From contig JAJECB010000067.1 in NCBI GenBank assembly GCA_022822245.1, positions 1 to 8,297 on the forward strand: 8,297 nt of DNA, read 5' to 3'. The stretch comes from Gammaproteobacteria bacterium. GTDB lineage: Bacteria > Pseudomonadota > Gammaproteobacteria > HK1. The notes beneath the pieces were generated by a model. The model was given only the letters and a program-made list of their open reading frames with translations, had not been told where the DNA came from and did no database searches. Shown here piece by piece: positions 1 to 6,380 of the stretch. The number at the start of each line of letters is the position of its first letter. Position 1 is the stretch's first letter. The position numbers and the translations under genes were made by a program.

Positions 1-76
1 CGCACTTTCCCCGCGCACAAGCGAGCGAAGACACGCGCTCGCGCGAATGTCCGTGGACATCCCAAGGAGATCTTCC

Positions 77-742
77 ATGACGAACCCCCTGTCGGCCCTG
101 CGTTACCGCGGGAGCGAAACCATGGTCGCCGTCGGCCCCGACGCCCGCCCGGGCGCGACCGTCGCCATCGAGGAAGCGGACGGCACCACCACCTCGGCGA
201 TCCTCACCAGGTTCACACGCGCCTGCGTCAGGCGAACGCCCGCCAACTGGGACGACGAGCGCCTCTATCTGTGGGGCACCCGCCGCATCCCCCTCGACGA
301 TCCCGCCCTCGACCACGTCTACCCGCTCCCGGGCGCCGAAGTCGTCATCTTCCGGACCCGCATGGCGGGCGGCGGACTGTCCTACAAGGGCGAAGTCCTG
401 ATGGAGCACGTCTTCATGCCCGACGATCCCCCGTACCCCATGACCGAGATCCTGCACTACGACGACGGCAACGAGCGCTTGCGGCGGTTTCTGTCCTTCG
501 ACGACGCGACGCTGCCCCGCGACGTCCAGCGCATGGCGCCCGGATGGGACAAGTACGACGCCAACGAGGCACACCGCGCCCGCGCCAGCAAGCGCCTCCA
601 CGCCCTCGCCTGCACCGTCTTCCCGGAGCTTCGCCAGCTCACCGAGATGCCCTTTCTCTGGGTCCACGGGCTCGTGCCCGAGGTGGAGGAGTCCCACGCC
701 GAGCGCCACGTCGTCTTCGTGCCTGCCGCCAAGGCCGCATAG
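77..742 (+). CDS. Hypothetical protein, 221 aa
   Basis: I do not recognise this family and assign no function. The frame is also open to an ATG at 47, but I chose the ATG at 77 because AAGGAGA (64-70) sits six bases upstream, a near-perfect ribosome binding site. The protein is soluble-looking, with no signal peptide or membrane segment. It is rich in Asp, Glu, Arg and Pro, with several short hydrophobic strands in the first half (for example around AEVVIFRTRMAGG) and a more helical, charged region at about residues 140-190. No catalytic motif or cysteine cluster stands out. It is the first of a run of small same-strand genes, each with its own Shine-Dalgarno. Strong third-position G+C throughout supports real coding. 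The gene is complete in the window; what lies upstream of it is not visible. Confidence 0.8.
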   Translation: MTNPLSALRYRGSETMVAVGPDARPGATVAIEEADGTTTSAILTRFTRACVRRTPANWDDERLYLWGTRRIPLDDPALDHVYPLPGAEVVIFRTRMAGGGLSYKGEVLMEHVFMPDDPPYPMTEILHYDDGNERLRRFLSFDDATLPRDVQRMAPGWDKYDANEAHRARASKRLHALACTVFPELRQLTEMPFLWVHGLVPEVEESHAERHVVFVPAAKAA

Positions 743-835
743 GGCGCCCACCACCCCTCCCCAGTCACGGCCACCGATCGTAAGACATGGGGAATTGCGC
801 GCGAGACCCGCCACCGTCACCGGAGACCGAGACGG

Positions 836-1060
836 ATGCGCAAACCGACCGAGATCGACATCACCGGGAAGGTCACGAACATCGGCCGTCCCGACGGCAC
901 CACCCGTGACACCTGGCACGCGGTGGTCACCGCCCGCGCCCCCCAGGGCGCCAGCGGATGCACCCCGGCCTGCGGCGCAGGGAAAGGCAAGAGCCCCGAA
1001 GTCGCCTTGAGGCGAGCGACGGACGACGCCGTGGGCGAAGTCCTGAAGCGCACCCGATGA
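836..1060 (+). CDS. Small hypothetical protein, 74 aa
   Basis: Unrecognised small protein. GGAGA at 822-826 lies nine bases before the ATG and supports this start. The N-terminal half (about residues 5-35) reads as beta strands (EIDITGKVTNIG, then WHAVVTARAP). A Gly/Ala/Cys-rich linker with two cysteines (CTPAC) follows, and the last 25 residues (SPEVALRRATDDAVGEVLK) look like one amphipathic helix. This strand-strand-helix layout is typical of small nucleic-acid-binding or partner-binding proteins, but no family can be named. Its TGA overlaps an ATG at 1057 in the frame of the next gene (ATGA), so translational coupling is possible, although the next gene has a better internal start. Confidence 0.65.
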   Translation: MRKPTEIDITGKVTNIGRPDGTTRDTWHAVVTARAPQGASGCTPACGAGKGKSPEVALRRATDDAVGEVLKRTR

Positions 1061-1092
1061 TCCACCCGTACGTCGCCACAGAGGAGACAGAC

Positions 1093-1302
1093 ATGGACTA
1101 CGAGCTGGTACACCGCGGTCGCCGGGTAGCGACCGGATCGGCACGCGATATCGTCGTCGAGGCCGAGAGCTTGGGATGCCCGACGAACATCATCCACGCG
1201 GAACGCCTGCTTGTCAGGGACGGCACCCTCTCGTTCTCTCGGCCGAATCAGCCGGGTGTGTGGATCGGCCGGCGCATCAGATCCCCGGCCGACACGCCAT
1301 GA
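1093..1302 (+). CDS. Small hypothetical protein, 69 aa
   Basis: Unrecognised. The chosen ATG at 1093 is preceded by GAGGAGAC (1081-1088), a strong ribosome binding site. An alternative in-frame ATG at 1057 overlaps the upstream stop but has no comparable site, so it would add 12 poorly supported residues. The protein starts with a strand-turn-strand (DYELVHRGRRVATG), then a helix (ARDIVVEAESLG), then alternating short strands, ending in a Pro/Arg-rich tail. There is no membrane segment or signal peptide, and only one cysteine. It probably belongs to the same transcript as the two genes before it. Confidence 0.65.
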   Translation: MDYELVHRGRRVATGSARDIVVEAESLGCPTNIIHAERLLVRDGTLSFSRPNQPGVWIGRRIRSPADTP

Positions 1303-1439
1303 CGCGGCTTCGCCGGAGCGCCCTCTCCACCCCACGCCTTCCCGATCGGGCGCGGGCGCGTTCACCATCCATGCCTCACCGGTCCCGGCAGCTCTGATCG
1401 GAGACGCCACTCCCGATGCCCACGCCCTCCCTCGCCAAC

Positions 1440-1454
1440 CGGAACCCGGTTCCG
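1440..1454. promoter_or_regulatory. Palindromic leader motif, copy 1 (CGGAACC-C-GGTTCCG)
   Basis: Seven-base inverted arms around a single central C. The same GGAACC-C-GGTTCC core recurs at 2054, 5932 and 7452. This copy ends 60 bp before the zinc-ribbon gene at 1514 and is followed by CTTTC. The one-base centre fits a dimeric DNA-binding protein site better than a hairpin, although a shorter stem with a five-base loop could form in RNA. No T-tract follows, so it does not look like an intrinsic terminator. The 211 bp between 1302 and 1514 holds no other feature that I can support. Confidence 0.6.
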
Positions 1455-1513
1455 CTTTCCATCCCACCCCACCGGTGCGGGGACACCCCGCACCCGCCCC
1501 CGGAGACATCGCC

Positions 1514-1717
1514 ATGTCCCTCATCAACCGCTGTCTCGACTGCGGCACCGCCGCCCCGGTTCTCGGTCGCTTCGCCGGCGCCTTCGGGCTTGTCGAAATC
1601 CACAGCCCCTACTGCCGCGCCTGCATCGGCAACCACGCCGAGGACCTCGACGCCAACCCTCACGAGCTCGTCGCGCATCTCGATGCGACCGAGGCCGCGT
1701 GCCCGGCCTTGCACTGA
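1514..1717 (+). CDS. Small zinc-ribbon-like protein, copy 1, 67 aa
   Basis: A tiny protein with two CxxC knuckles: Cys7/Cys10 (CLDCG) and Cys34/Cys37 (YCRACIG), 24 residues apart. This is the usual geometry of a four-cysteine zinc ribbon. Zinc binding is inferred from the cysteine pattern, not shown. A helix (PHELVAHLDATE) follows the second knuckle. The start is set by GGAGA at 1502-1506, seven bases before the ATG. It is paralogous to the protein at 4559, with about 31 of the first 57 residues identical, including all four cysteines and the FGL.EI.S.YCR segment. Such stand-alone ribbons often bind nucleic acid or act as adaptor subunits, but no partner is evident here. The frame is open far upstream, but that part lacks coding character. 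Confidence 0.8.
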   Translation: MSLINRCLDCGTAAPVLGRFAGAFGLVEIHSPYCRACIGNHAEDLDANPHELVAHLDATEAACPALH

Positions 1718-1773
1718 TCGAAGCAAGACGAGGGCATCCAATCCTCGCTTCCCGCCCACGGAGATCCTCACCG

Positions 1774-1983
1774 ATGGGAATCGACATCGACGCCCCGGAC
1801 CTCTTCGACCACGAAGGCCCCGACTCCGGCGACGTCATCGCCATCCTCCGCCTCGCCAGATCCCTCGCCTCGAACAACCTGACGATCTCCGTCAACGGAG
1901 ACGCCGCGCTCGTGCGCCTCGAGAACGAAACCCTGTTCACCGCGACCCACATCGCCGGCATCCCGGTGCGCGAAGACCTCTGA
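1774..1983 (+). CDS. Small hypothetical protein, 69 aa
   Basis: Unrecognised acidic protein. The ATG at 1774 has GGAGA (1760-1764) nine bases upstream. The N-terminus is Asp-rich (IDIDAPDLFDHEGPDSGD). A hydrophobic helix follows (about residues 20-33, VIAILRLARSLASN), then beta-strand-like stretches (LTISVNGDAALVRLENETLFTATHIAG). No cysteine, signal peptide or membrane anchor is present; the hydrophobic helix is too short and too interrupted by Arg to span a membrane. It lies 56 bp downstream of the zinc-ribbon gene and probably shares its transcript. The next palindrome copy lies 70 bp after its stop. Confidence 0.65.
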   Translation: MGIDIDAPDLFDHEGPDSGDVIAILRLARSLASNNLTISVNGDAALVRLENETLFTATHIAGIPVREDL

Positions 1984-2053
1984 GCGCCAACCCGCGTCCA
2001 CCCCGAACCGCATCGCACCGGCATCGATCCCACGCGACGACGCCCCCCGAAGC

Positions 2054-2068
2054 CGGAACCCGGTTCCG
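2054..2068. promoter_or_regulatory. Palindromic leader motif, copy 2
   Basis: Same CGGAACC-C-GGTTCCG inverted repeat as copy 1, with identical arms and followed by CTTAC. It ends 40 bp before the ATG at 2109 of the gene that was later split by the insertion sequence. Placement in a gene leader matches copies 1 and 3. Confidence 0.6.
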
Positions 2069-2108
2069 CTTACGCGCCTCCCGCCCAGCCATTCTCGAGG
2101 AGTCCCGC

Positions 2109-2238
2109 ATGACCACCATCCGAGACATCTTTCCCGGCGCCTCCCAGCCGCAAACCCTCACCTGCGGTCTCACCGACATCCTCCGCGAAGAGGCGAGCCT
2201 TCTCCGCGACGCCGACGTCGACAAGCTCGCCGCTTCCC
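2109..2238 (+). pseudogene. 5' part of an unrecognised gene split by IS110 insertion
   Basis: A new gene starts at ATG 2109 behind a strong GAGGAG (2097-2102, six-base spacing). It encodes MTTIRDIFPG and then a helical, acidic stretch (TDILREEASLLRDADVDKLAAS). After 43 codons it runs into the insertion element at CTTCCC (2233-2238). In the present sequence the frame continues 71 bases into the element and stops at TAG 2307-2309, giving a 66-residue hybrid. Joining 2238 directly to 3926 keeps the frame open and yields one protein of 234 residues ending at 4500. The original function is unknown. Confidence 0.65.
2233..2238. repeat. CTTCCC shared sequence at left IS end
   Basis: CTTCCC occurs here and at 3920-3925, flanking the IS110 element. 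Recombining the two copies removes exactly 1687 bp and restores the reading frame of the interrupted gene. IS110 elements do not make the staggered-cut target duplications of DDE transposases, but they share a short core sequence between target and element ends. This could be that core plus chance similarity. Confidence 0.5.
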
Positions 2239-2349
2239 AAACGGTCATGGTCCGCGCGTTGCCAGCCGCCCCGCGGCATGAAAGTGGGGTGACGCGGCGG
2301 ACCAGATAGAGTTCTACGTAGCGCCCGTGGTGGCGGTACAGTAAGAGCG

Positions 2350-2530
2350 GCGGAGGCGGCGCAGTGGCCGTCGTTTTAATGGTGAGCGTCGCTTCCCGTT
2401 GTCCAAACTGGCTCCGGCCGGTCGGCTCCGAGCCCCGGATTGTTCCCGGCCCCCGTGTCGTGGACGCGCGGCAAATCGCACCACATTCGGTCACGGATGT
2501 GAGTCCAGTCCGACCGGCCCCGTCCGCCTC
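2350..2530 (+). ncRNA. Candidate IS110 bridge RNA region
   Basis: IS110-group elements such as IS621 express a structured bridge RNA from the non-coding end upstream of the transposase, with one loop pairing to target DNA and one to the element's own joined ends. Here, positions 2387-2397 read CGTCGCTTCCC, and the left insertion flank at 2228-2238 reads CGCCGCTTCCC. The single difference is a U-for-C, which still allows a U-G wobble with the bottom strand. Ten bases after this candidate guide ends, at 2408, sequence leading into a strong hairpin at 2418-2438 begins (CCGG-TC-GGCT-CCG-AGCC-CCGG). A second hairpin, CACAT/ATGTG, lies at 2482-2501. I could not identify a convincing right target guide or donor guides, and the RNA ends are approximate. 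Confidence 0.4.
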
Positions 2531-2565
2531 CGCCTTCCCCCCACGAAGCTGCGAGAGGTGAGCCC

Positions 2566-3813
2566 ATGATGACCGATACCCTGCACGTCGTCCACGCGCG
2601 CGCCGCGGGCCTTGACGTGCACAAGATGCAGATCACCGCCTCGGTGCGCCTGTGTGCGCCCGGCGCCGGCGAGCCCCAGGTCGAGACGCGCACCTTCGAA
2701 GCGCTGGCGAGCGGCCTCGACGCGATGGTCGCGTGGCTGCGCGAGCGCTCGGTCGACGCCGCGGTGATGGAAGGCACCGGCATCTACTGGCTGGCGCCGT
2801 TCCAAGCCCTCGAGAGCGCCGGCATTCGCGCCACGCTGGTCAACGCCCGTCAGGTCAAGCAGCTCAAGGGGCGCAAGAGCGATGTCGCCGACAGCGTGTG
2901 GCTGGCGCGGGTGTGTCAGTTCGGCCTGGCCACCGCGAGCCACGTGCCGCCGAAGGCGTTCCGCGAGATGCGTGTGCTGACCCGCTACCGGCGCACGCTG
3001 ATCAGCCAGCGCAGCCGCGTGCGCAACCGCGTGCAGAAGGTCCTCGACCGGAGCGGCGTGCGCGTCGGCGGCGTCCTGTCCGATGTGTTCGGAAGGAACG
3101 GGCGGCGCATTCTCGACGGGCTGGCCCGGGGGGTGGACCCCGAGGCCATCCTCGCCTCGCTCAGCTATCACGTCGCGCACAAGCTCCAACGCCTCGGCGA
3201 TGCGCTGAGCCTGGAGTTGAGCGCGGTCGAGCGTGTGGTCCTGTGCGACCTGCTGGGCGAGCATGACGCGGTGCTCGAGCGCATCGAGGCACTCGACCGC
3301 GACATCGACTCGGGCCTCGAGCCGTGGAGGGAACGCATCGCGTTGCTCCAGACCATCCCCGGCATCGACCGTCCCTCGGCCAGTGCCATCCTCGCCGAGG
3401 TCGGACCCGACCTCGACGCCTTCGCCAGCGCCGAGCGCCTCGCCGCATGGGCGGGCGTGTGTCCGGGCAACGACCGCAGCGCCGGCAAGCGCCGCTCCGG
3501 GCGCGCTCGAATGGGAAACAAGGCGTTGCGCGCGGTGCTCGTCGAGTGCGCTCACGCCGCGGCACGCACCCACGGGTGTCAGTTCCGCGGCTATCACAAG
3601 GCGCTGATGGTGCGCCGCGGCTACAAGCGCGCCATCGTGGCCACCGCGCACAAGCTGCTGCGCGTCCTCTACGTCGTGCTGCGCGACGCCCGGCCCTACC
3701 ACGACCCCGAGGCCGATTACGAAGCGCTCATGGTCAGGCGCAACGCTCCACGTTGGATCCGCATGCTGCATCGCTACGGCCTGATCGAGCACGAGCCCGC
3801 CGCGCCCGCCTGA
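2566..3813 (+). CDS. IS110-family transposase (bridge-RNA-guided recombinase)
   Basis: The 415-residue protein has the two-domain IS110 layout. The N-terminal RuvC-like DEDD domain carries Asp17 in GLDVHK, Glu69 in MEGTGIYW, and Asp106 and Asp109 in KSDVADS. A coiled middle region spans about residues 140-255. The C-terminal Transposase_20 domain (about residues 258-345) begins at LLQTIPGIDRPSA and includes WAGVCPGNDRSAGKRRSGR, in which Ser305 is the likely nucleophilic serine. All expected catalytic residues are present and the frame is intact, so the enzyme may be active. The start has GAGAGGTG (2553-2560) upstream; a second ATG follows immediately. IS110 recombinases bind a bridge RNA and join element and target by strand exchange at a core sequence. 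Confidence 0.95.
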   Translation: MMTDTLHVVHARAAGLDVHKMQITASVRLCAPGAGEPQVETRTFEALASGLDAMVAWLRERSVDAAVMEGTGIYWLAPFQALESAGIRATLVNARQVKQLKGRKSDVADSVWLARVCQFGLATASHVPPKAFREMRVLTRYRRTLISQRSRVRNRVQKVLDRSGVRVGGVLSDVFGRNGRRILDGLARGVDPEAILASLSYHVAHKLQRLGDALSLELSAVERVVLCDLLGEHDAVLERIEALDRDIDSGLEPWRERIALLQTIPGIDRPSASAILAEVGPDLDAFASAERLAAWAGVCPGNDRSAGKRRSGRARMGNKALRAVLVECAHAAARTHGCQFRGYHKALMVRRGYKRAIVATAHKLLRVLYVVLRDARPYHDPEADYEALMVRRNAPRWIRMLHRYGLIEHEPAAPA

Positions 3814-3919
3814 CACCCTCGCCGGCTCGGAGCGCCGTCGACACCGGGCCACAAACCGGGGCCGCCCGAAGCACGACTCCGTCCCCAGCCGCCGCGAGAA
3901 CGCCATGTCATCGAGGCGA

Positions 3920-3925
3920 CTTCCC
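3920..3925. repeat. CTTCCC shared sequence at right IS end
   Basis: Partner of the copy at 2233-2238. The bases following it (GTCGCTG) would be the right half of the original target site. The reconstructed target, CGCCGCTTCCC followed by GTCGC, resembles 2387-2401 of the element's left end across the junction as well, since that stretch continues GTTG. Confidence 0.5.
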
Positions 3926-4500
3926 GTCGCTGTGGTCGCGTTCGTCTCATTCCCAAGACACTTTCACGGCAAACCCGCTGGTACACCTCGGAGCATCAAT
4001 ACGAGGAGCTCACCGGCCACGTCTACGACTTCTACCCGGGCGACAAGTACGAAGACGACGACAACTACCTCGCCCCGGTCTACCTCGCCGTCGTCACCAG
4101 CAACGACACCGACATGGTGTACATCGACAGCGAGCTCTACCCCGCGCAGGCCGACGCCCTCTCACGCGCCGAGACGATGGCCCAATGGCTCGCCGAGCAC
4201 GAATACGCCTTCAACTACCATCGCGACCACGGCGCCCAGGCCCGCGATCTTCTCTACGAGTCGCACCACGTCCGCCGCGAAGCCGTCCGCCTCACCCGCC
4301 TCGCCCACACCTTCGCCGCCCAGGGCATGCGCAGTGACGCCGACCTCCTCGCCCACAAGGAGCTGCTCGCCGACGCCGCGCGCGCGTTCGAGAGCGCCGC
4401 CCGCCTGCGCAAACGCCTGCGCGCCTTCATCGAGGAGCACCACATCGACTACGGCCAAGCCGGCGCCGCCTGGCGCGACGGGTGGACGAGTGTGCACTGA
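3926..4500 (+). pseudogene. 3' part of the gene split by IS110 insertion
   Basis: This frame carries a convincing protein well upstream of its first ATG at 4114. Codons from about 3979 read RWYTSEHQYEELTGHVYDF and then a Tyr/Asp-rich segment (YPGDKYEDDDNYLAPVYLAV), so the coding region clearly extends back to the insertion point. The frame is open from the transposase stop at 3811-3813 to 4500. Joined to 2109-2238 it gives 234 residues. The C-terminal two thirds (from about 4140) is alpha-helical with many Ala, Arg and Glu, consistent with coiled-coil or helical-bundle folding. No family is recognised. A truncated 128-residue product from ATG 4114 could still be made, but no strong ribosome binding site precedes it. 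Confidence 0.65.
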
Positions 4501-4558
4501 GCCGCGTTCCGGCCACCCCACCACGGCGCCCGTCCTCTCCATCCCCACGGAGTCCCCG

Positions 4559-4834
4559 ATGTCCTACACCACCCATTGCCTCGACTGCGGCGCAGAAACC
4601 CCCATCATCGGTCGTCGAATCGGCTTCTTCGGCCTGCAGGAGATCCGAAGCAGATACTGCCGCGACTGTATCGGGTCCCACGCGCACGAAGTCGGCTGCA
4701 CCCCCGAAGGGCTCGTCGCCGAGCTCGATGAAGCGGTGCACGCAGTGAAGGAGAGCAGGCGCGAATACGAAGAATGCAAGCGTGTCCGGGCCAACCGCCG
4801 AACCCGGGCCACCGACGCGACTTCCACCCCGTAA
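4559..4834 (+). CDS. Small zinc-ribbon-like protein, copy 2, 91 aa
   Basis: Paralogue of the protein at 1514. Cys7/Cys10 (CLDCG) and Cys34/Cys37 (YCRDCIG) occupy identical positions, and the intervening GR..G.FGL.EI.S pattern is shared. It is about 24 residues longer, with a highly charged helical tail (ESRREYEECKRVRANRRTR) that could contact nucleic acid or a partner. GGAG (4549-4552) lies six bases before the ATG. The gene begins 58 bp after the interrupted gene and ends 38 bp before the Toprim gene, so these probably form one transcript. Unlike copy 1 it has no palindromic motif immediately upstream. Zinc binding is inferred from the cysteines only. Confidence 0.8.
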   Translation: MSYTTHCLDCGAETPIIGRRIGFFGLQEIRSRYCRDCIGSHAHEVGCTPEGLVAELDEAVHAVKESRREYEECKRVRANRRTRATDATSTP

Positions 4835-4872
4835 CCGGCAAACGGTGATACAAATCTCCCCGAGACACCATC

Positions 4873-5871
4873 ATGTCCCGCACCCTTCAATCCCTCCCCG
4901 ATCTCAAGCGCGCCCTCGCCGCGTGCGCGGAGCAGATCTGCGCGCACTACCTCTCCGCCGGCGAGAAGTCCGGCCACTACTGGCGCGTGGGCGACATCAC
5001 CAACACCCGCGGGCGCTCCATGTTCGTCGCTCTCACCGGCCCGTCCGCCGGCCAGTGGTCCGATCCGGATCAGGGCACCCACGGCGACCTCCTCGACATC
5101 ATCCTCTACCACGAGCGCGGCGACTTCGGCCGTGCATGCCGGGCCGCCCGTGCGCTGATCGGCGACACGCCCATCCCGGCCGCCCCCGCCACGGCCGGCC
5201 CCAATCCGCACTTCGAGGCCGCCAAGCGCAACTTCGCCGAGGCCCGCCGCCTTCGCGCCACCCACGGTGCCCGCTACCTCGCCGGGCGCGCCATCAGGCC
5301 CCCCGACGCGCACGCGGTCCTGCGCTTCCATCCTGCGCTCGTCTACCGCTCCTCCCTCGGATCGTTGGGTGTCTACGAACGCTACCCCGGGCTCGTCGCC
5401 GCCGTCACCGACAAGGACGGTGCATTCCTCGGAATCCAGCGCACCTACCTCGACCACACCCGGCCCGAGAAGGCCGACATCGACGATCAGCGCCGCACGC
5501 TGGCCTCCACCGTCGGCGGCGCGATCCGTTTCGACGACGACGGCGACACCCTTGCGGTCGGCGAAGGACTCGAGACCATGCTCTCGCTCCGCATGGCGTT
5601 CCCGAAGCTCCCCGTGGCAGCCTGCGCCGGCACCCAGCTCCTCGCCCTGTGGGAGCCCTCCCCCCGCCACAAGCGCATCCTCATCGCCGTCGATGGCGAC
5701 GAGCCCGGGGAGCTCGCCGCCGCCACGCTCGCCGAACGGCTGCGCGCCCAGTCGCTGCACGTCGTCTACGCCCACCCCGCGGAGGCCGACTTCAACGAGG
5801 ATCTGCAGCAGATCGGCGCCCGGGCACTTCGCAGCCACCTCGCTCCCGCCATACGAAAACTGTGCGCGTAG
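4873..5871 (+). CDS. Toprim domain-containing primase-like protein, 332 aa
   Basis: The C-terminal half is a Toprim fold, the metal-binding catalytic domain of DnaG-type primases and topoisomerases. The acidic residues are Glu231 in VGEGLET and Asp274/Asp276 in IAVDGDEPG, followed by ADFNEDL near residue 306. The N-terminal part (about 25-95), with GHYWRVGD and QWSDPDQGTHGDLLDII, resembles the degenerate zinc-finger-like region of plasmid and phage primases but lacks the cysteine/histidine ligands of a CHC2 finger. This matches the DUF7146 plus Toprim_3 architecture common on proteobacterial plasmids and integrative elements, at its usual length. No helicase domain is fused. It probably acts in element replication or conjugative DNA processing; priming activity is not demonstrable from sequence. 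The ribosome binding site is weak (CGAGA, 4861-4865), so coupling to upstream translation is possible. Confidence 0.9.
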   Translation: MSRTLQSLPDLKRALAACAEQICAHYLSAGEKSGHYWRVGDITNTRGRSMFVALTGPSAGQWSDPDQGTHGDLLDIILYHERGDFGRACRAARALIGDTPIPAAPATAGPNPHFEAAKRNFAEARRLRATHGARYLAGRAIRPPDAHAVLRFHPALVYRSSLGSLGVYERYPGLVAAVTDKDGAFLGIQRTYLDHTRPEKADIDDQRRTLASTVGGAIRFDDDGDTLAVGEGLETMLSLRMAFPKLPVAACAGTQLLALWEPSPRHKRILIAVDGDEPGELAAATLAERLRAQSLHVVYAHPAEADFNEDLQQIGARALRSHLAPAIRKLCA

Positions 5872-5975
5872 TCGCAGCGCGCATCGGCAAGAAAGACAAG
5901 CCAAGTATTTCAATCAGTTAATGAGCCGATACCGGAACCCGGTTCCGGCTTCCCCCCCCGGATCACGCCGCGTGC
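5871..5975. repeat. Leader repeat, copy A (about 105 bp)
   Basis: This stretch aligns without gaps to 7391-7470, with 70 of the first 80 bases identical, and with a two-base shift to 7493. Fully conserved blocks are GTCGCAGCGC, ATTTCAATCAGTTA and GAGCCGATACCGGAACCC plus the rest of the palindrome. It starts at the last base of the Toprim gene and forms most of the 161-bp leader of the gene at 6033. The TATTTCAATCAGTTAATG part is the most AT-rich patch in the neighbourhood and could carry a promoter -10 region, but no clear sigma-70 pair can be fixed. Confidence 0.75.
5932..5948. promoter_or_regulatory. Palindromic leader motif, copy 3 (eight-base arms)
   Basis: CCGGAACC-C-GGTTCCGG is a perfect 8+1+8 inverted repeat, longer by one pair per side than copies 1 and 2. 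It lies 84 bp before the ATG at 6033 and within the larger leader repeat. It is followed by CTTCC and a run of C. It is a candidate operator for a dimeric regulator. Confidence 0.65.
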
Positions 5976-6032
5976 CTGCGCCGCTTCATCCCGATCCGCG
6001 CGCCCCCTTTCATCCACGACGAGGACCTGCCC

Positions 6033-6281
6033 ATGCGCACCGTGAAGGAGTTTTTCACCGATCTCGACGACGACTACGCCCTGCACTTCGACGGCCCCAA
6101 CGTCCGCATCGAGCGCAACGCCAAGACCCTCTACGACGGCCCGGCGTCCGCGCTCGTCGCCACCGGCGAATACCACGCCCTCACCGTTGATCGCGCCCTC
6201 GACGCAGATGTCGACACCGTCGCCAGGGAGACCATCGGGCAGTACGTCGACGACTACCTCCAGAGCACACCGCTTCCCTGA
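6033..6281 (+). CDS. Small acidic hypothetical protein, 82 aa
   Basis: Unrecognised. GAGGA (6021-6025) with seven-base spacing sets the start. The protein opens with a short helix (MRTVKEFFTDLDDDY) and then strands (LHFDGPNVRIERNAKTLYDG), followed by a helical acidic C-terminus (DRALDADVDTVARETIGQYVDDYL). It has no cysteine, no signal peptide and a strongly acidic overall charge. Small acidic proteins of this kind on mobile elements can be anti-restriction or DNA-mimic proteins, but nothing specific supports that here. It is the first gene of the intact copy of the duplicated segment and has no counterpart in the decayed second copy. Confidence 0.7.
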   Translation: MRTVKEFFTDLDDDYALHFDGPNVRIERNAKTLYDGPASALVATGEYHALTVDRALDADVDTVARETIGQYVDDYLQSTPLP

Positions 6282-6380
6282 GACCGCGACCGGTGCGCCC
6301 GCCGGCCGGATTCGCCTCCGCCCCGGGACACTCGCTCGCGCACCTCACGTCCTGACTTCTCCGACTGGAGCACTTCTCCA

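Larger units (their letters stand above)
2239..3925 (+). mobile_element. IS110-family insertion sequence (about 1687 bp)
   Basis: The element consists of a 327-bp non-coding left end, a 415-codon transposase and a 112-bp right end. No terminal inverted repeat is visible, as expected for the IS110 group rather than the IS1111 group. A long 5' non-coding end also fits the IS110 group, which carries its bridge RNA upstream of the transposase. The ends were placed by frame restoration: the gene before 2238 and the gene after 3925 become a single in-frame coding sequence when joined at the shared CTTCCC. The boundary could shift by up to six bases within that repeat. An alternative join at TTCCCAA (2235-2241 and 3951-3956) breaks the frame and was rejected. 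Confidence 0.75.

Noticed and set aside
1937..2494. - strand frame across the left IS boundary containing a YRHHGRYVELYLVRRV-like stretch
   Set aside because: It runs across the insertion boundary from gene DNA into element DNA, so it cannot be an ancestral gene, and its remainder is Arg/Ala-rich noise.
2491..3906. Long open frame on the - strand opposite the transposase (471 codons)
   Set aside because: It is antisense to a complete IS110 transposase. High-GC codon bias routinely opens this frame, and its product is low-complexity Ala/Gly/Val/His without family features.
2235..3957. Alternative element ends at the TTCCCAA repeat (2235-2241 and about 3950-3956)
   Set aside because: Joining at this repeat puts the 5' and 3' halves of the interrupted gene in different frames, whereas the CTTCCC join restores the frame and also matches the putative RNA guide.
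4564..5913. Long - strand open frame opposite the Toprim and zinc-ribbon genes (449 codons)
   Set aside because: It is Gly/Val/Ala/Glu-rich and mirrors two well-supported + strand genes; no ribosome binding site or motif supports it.
5932..5948. Palindromic motifs as intrinsic terminators
   Set aside because: The inverted repeat has a one-base centre, no T-tract follows, and three copies lie just upstream of gene starts rather than at gene ends.
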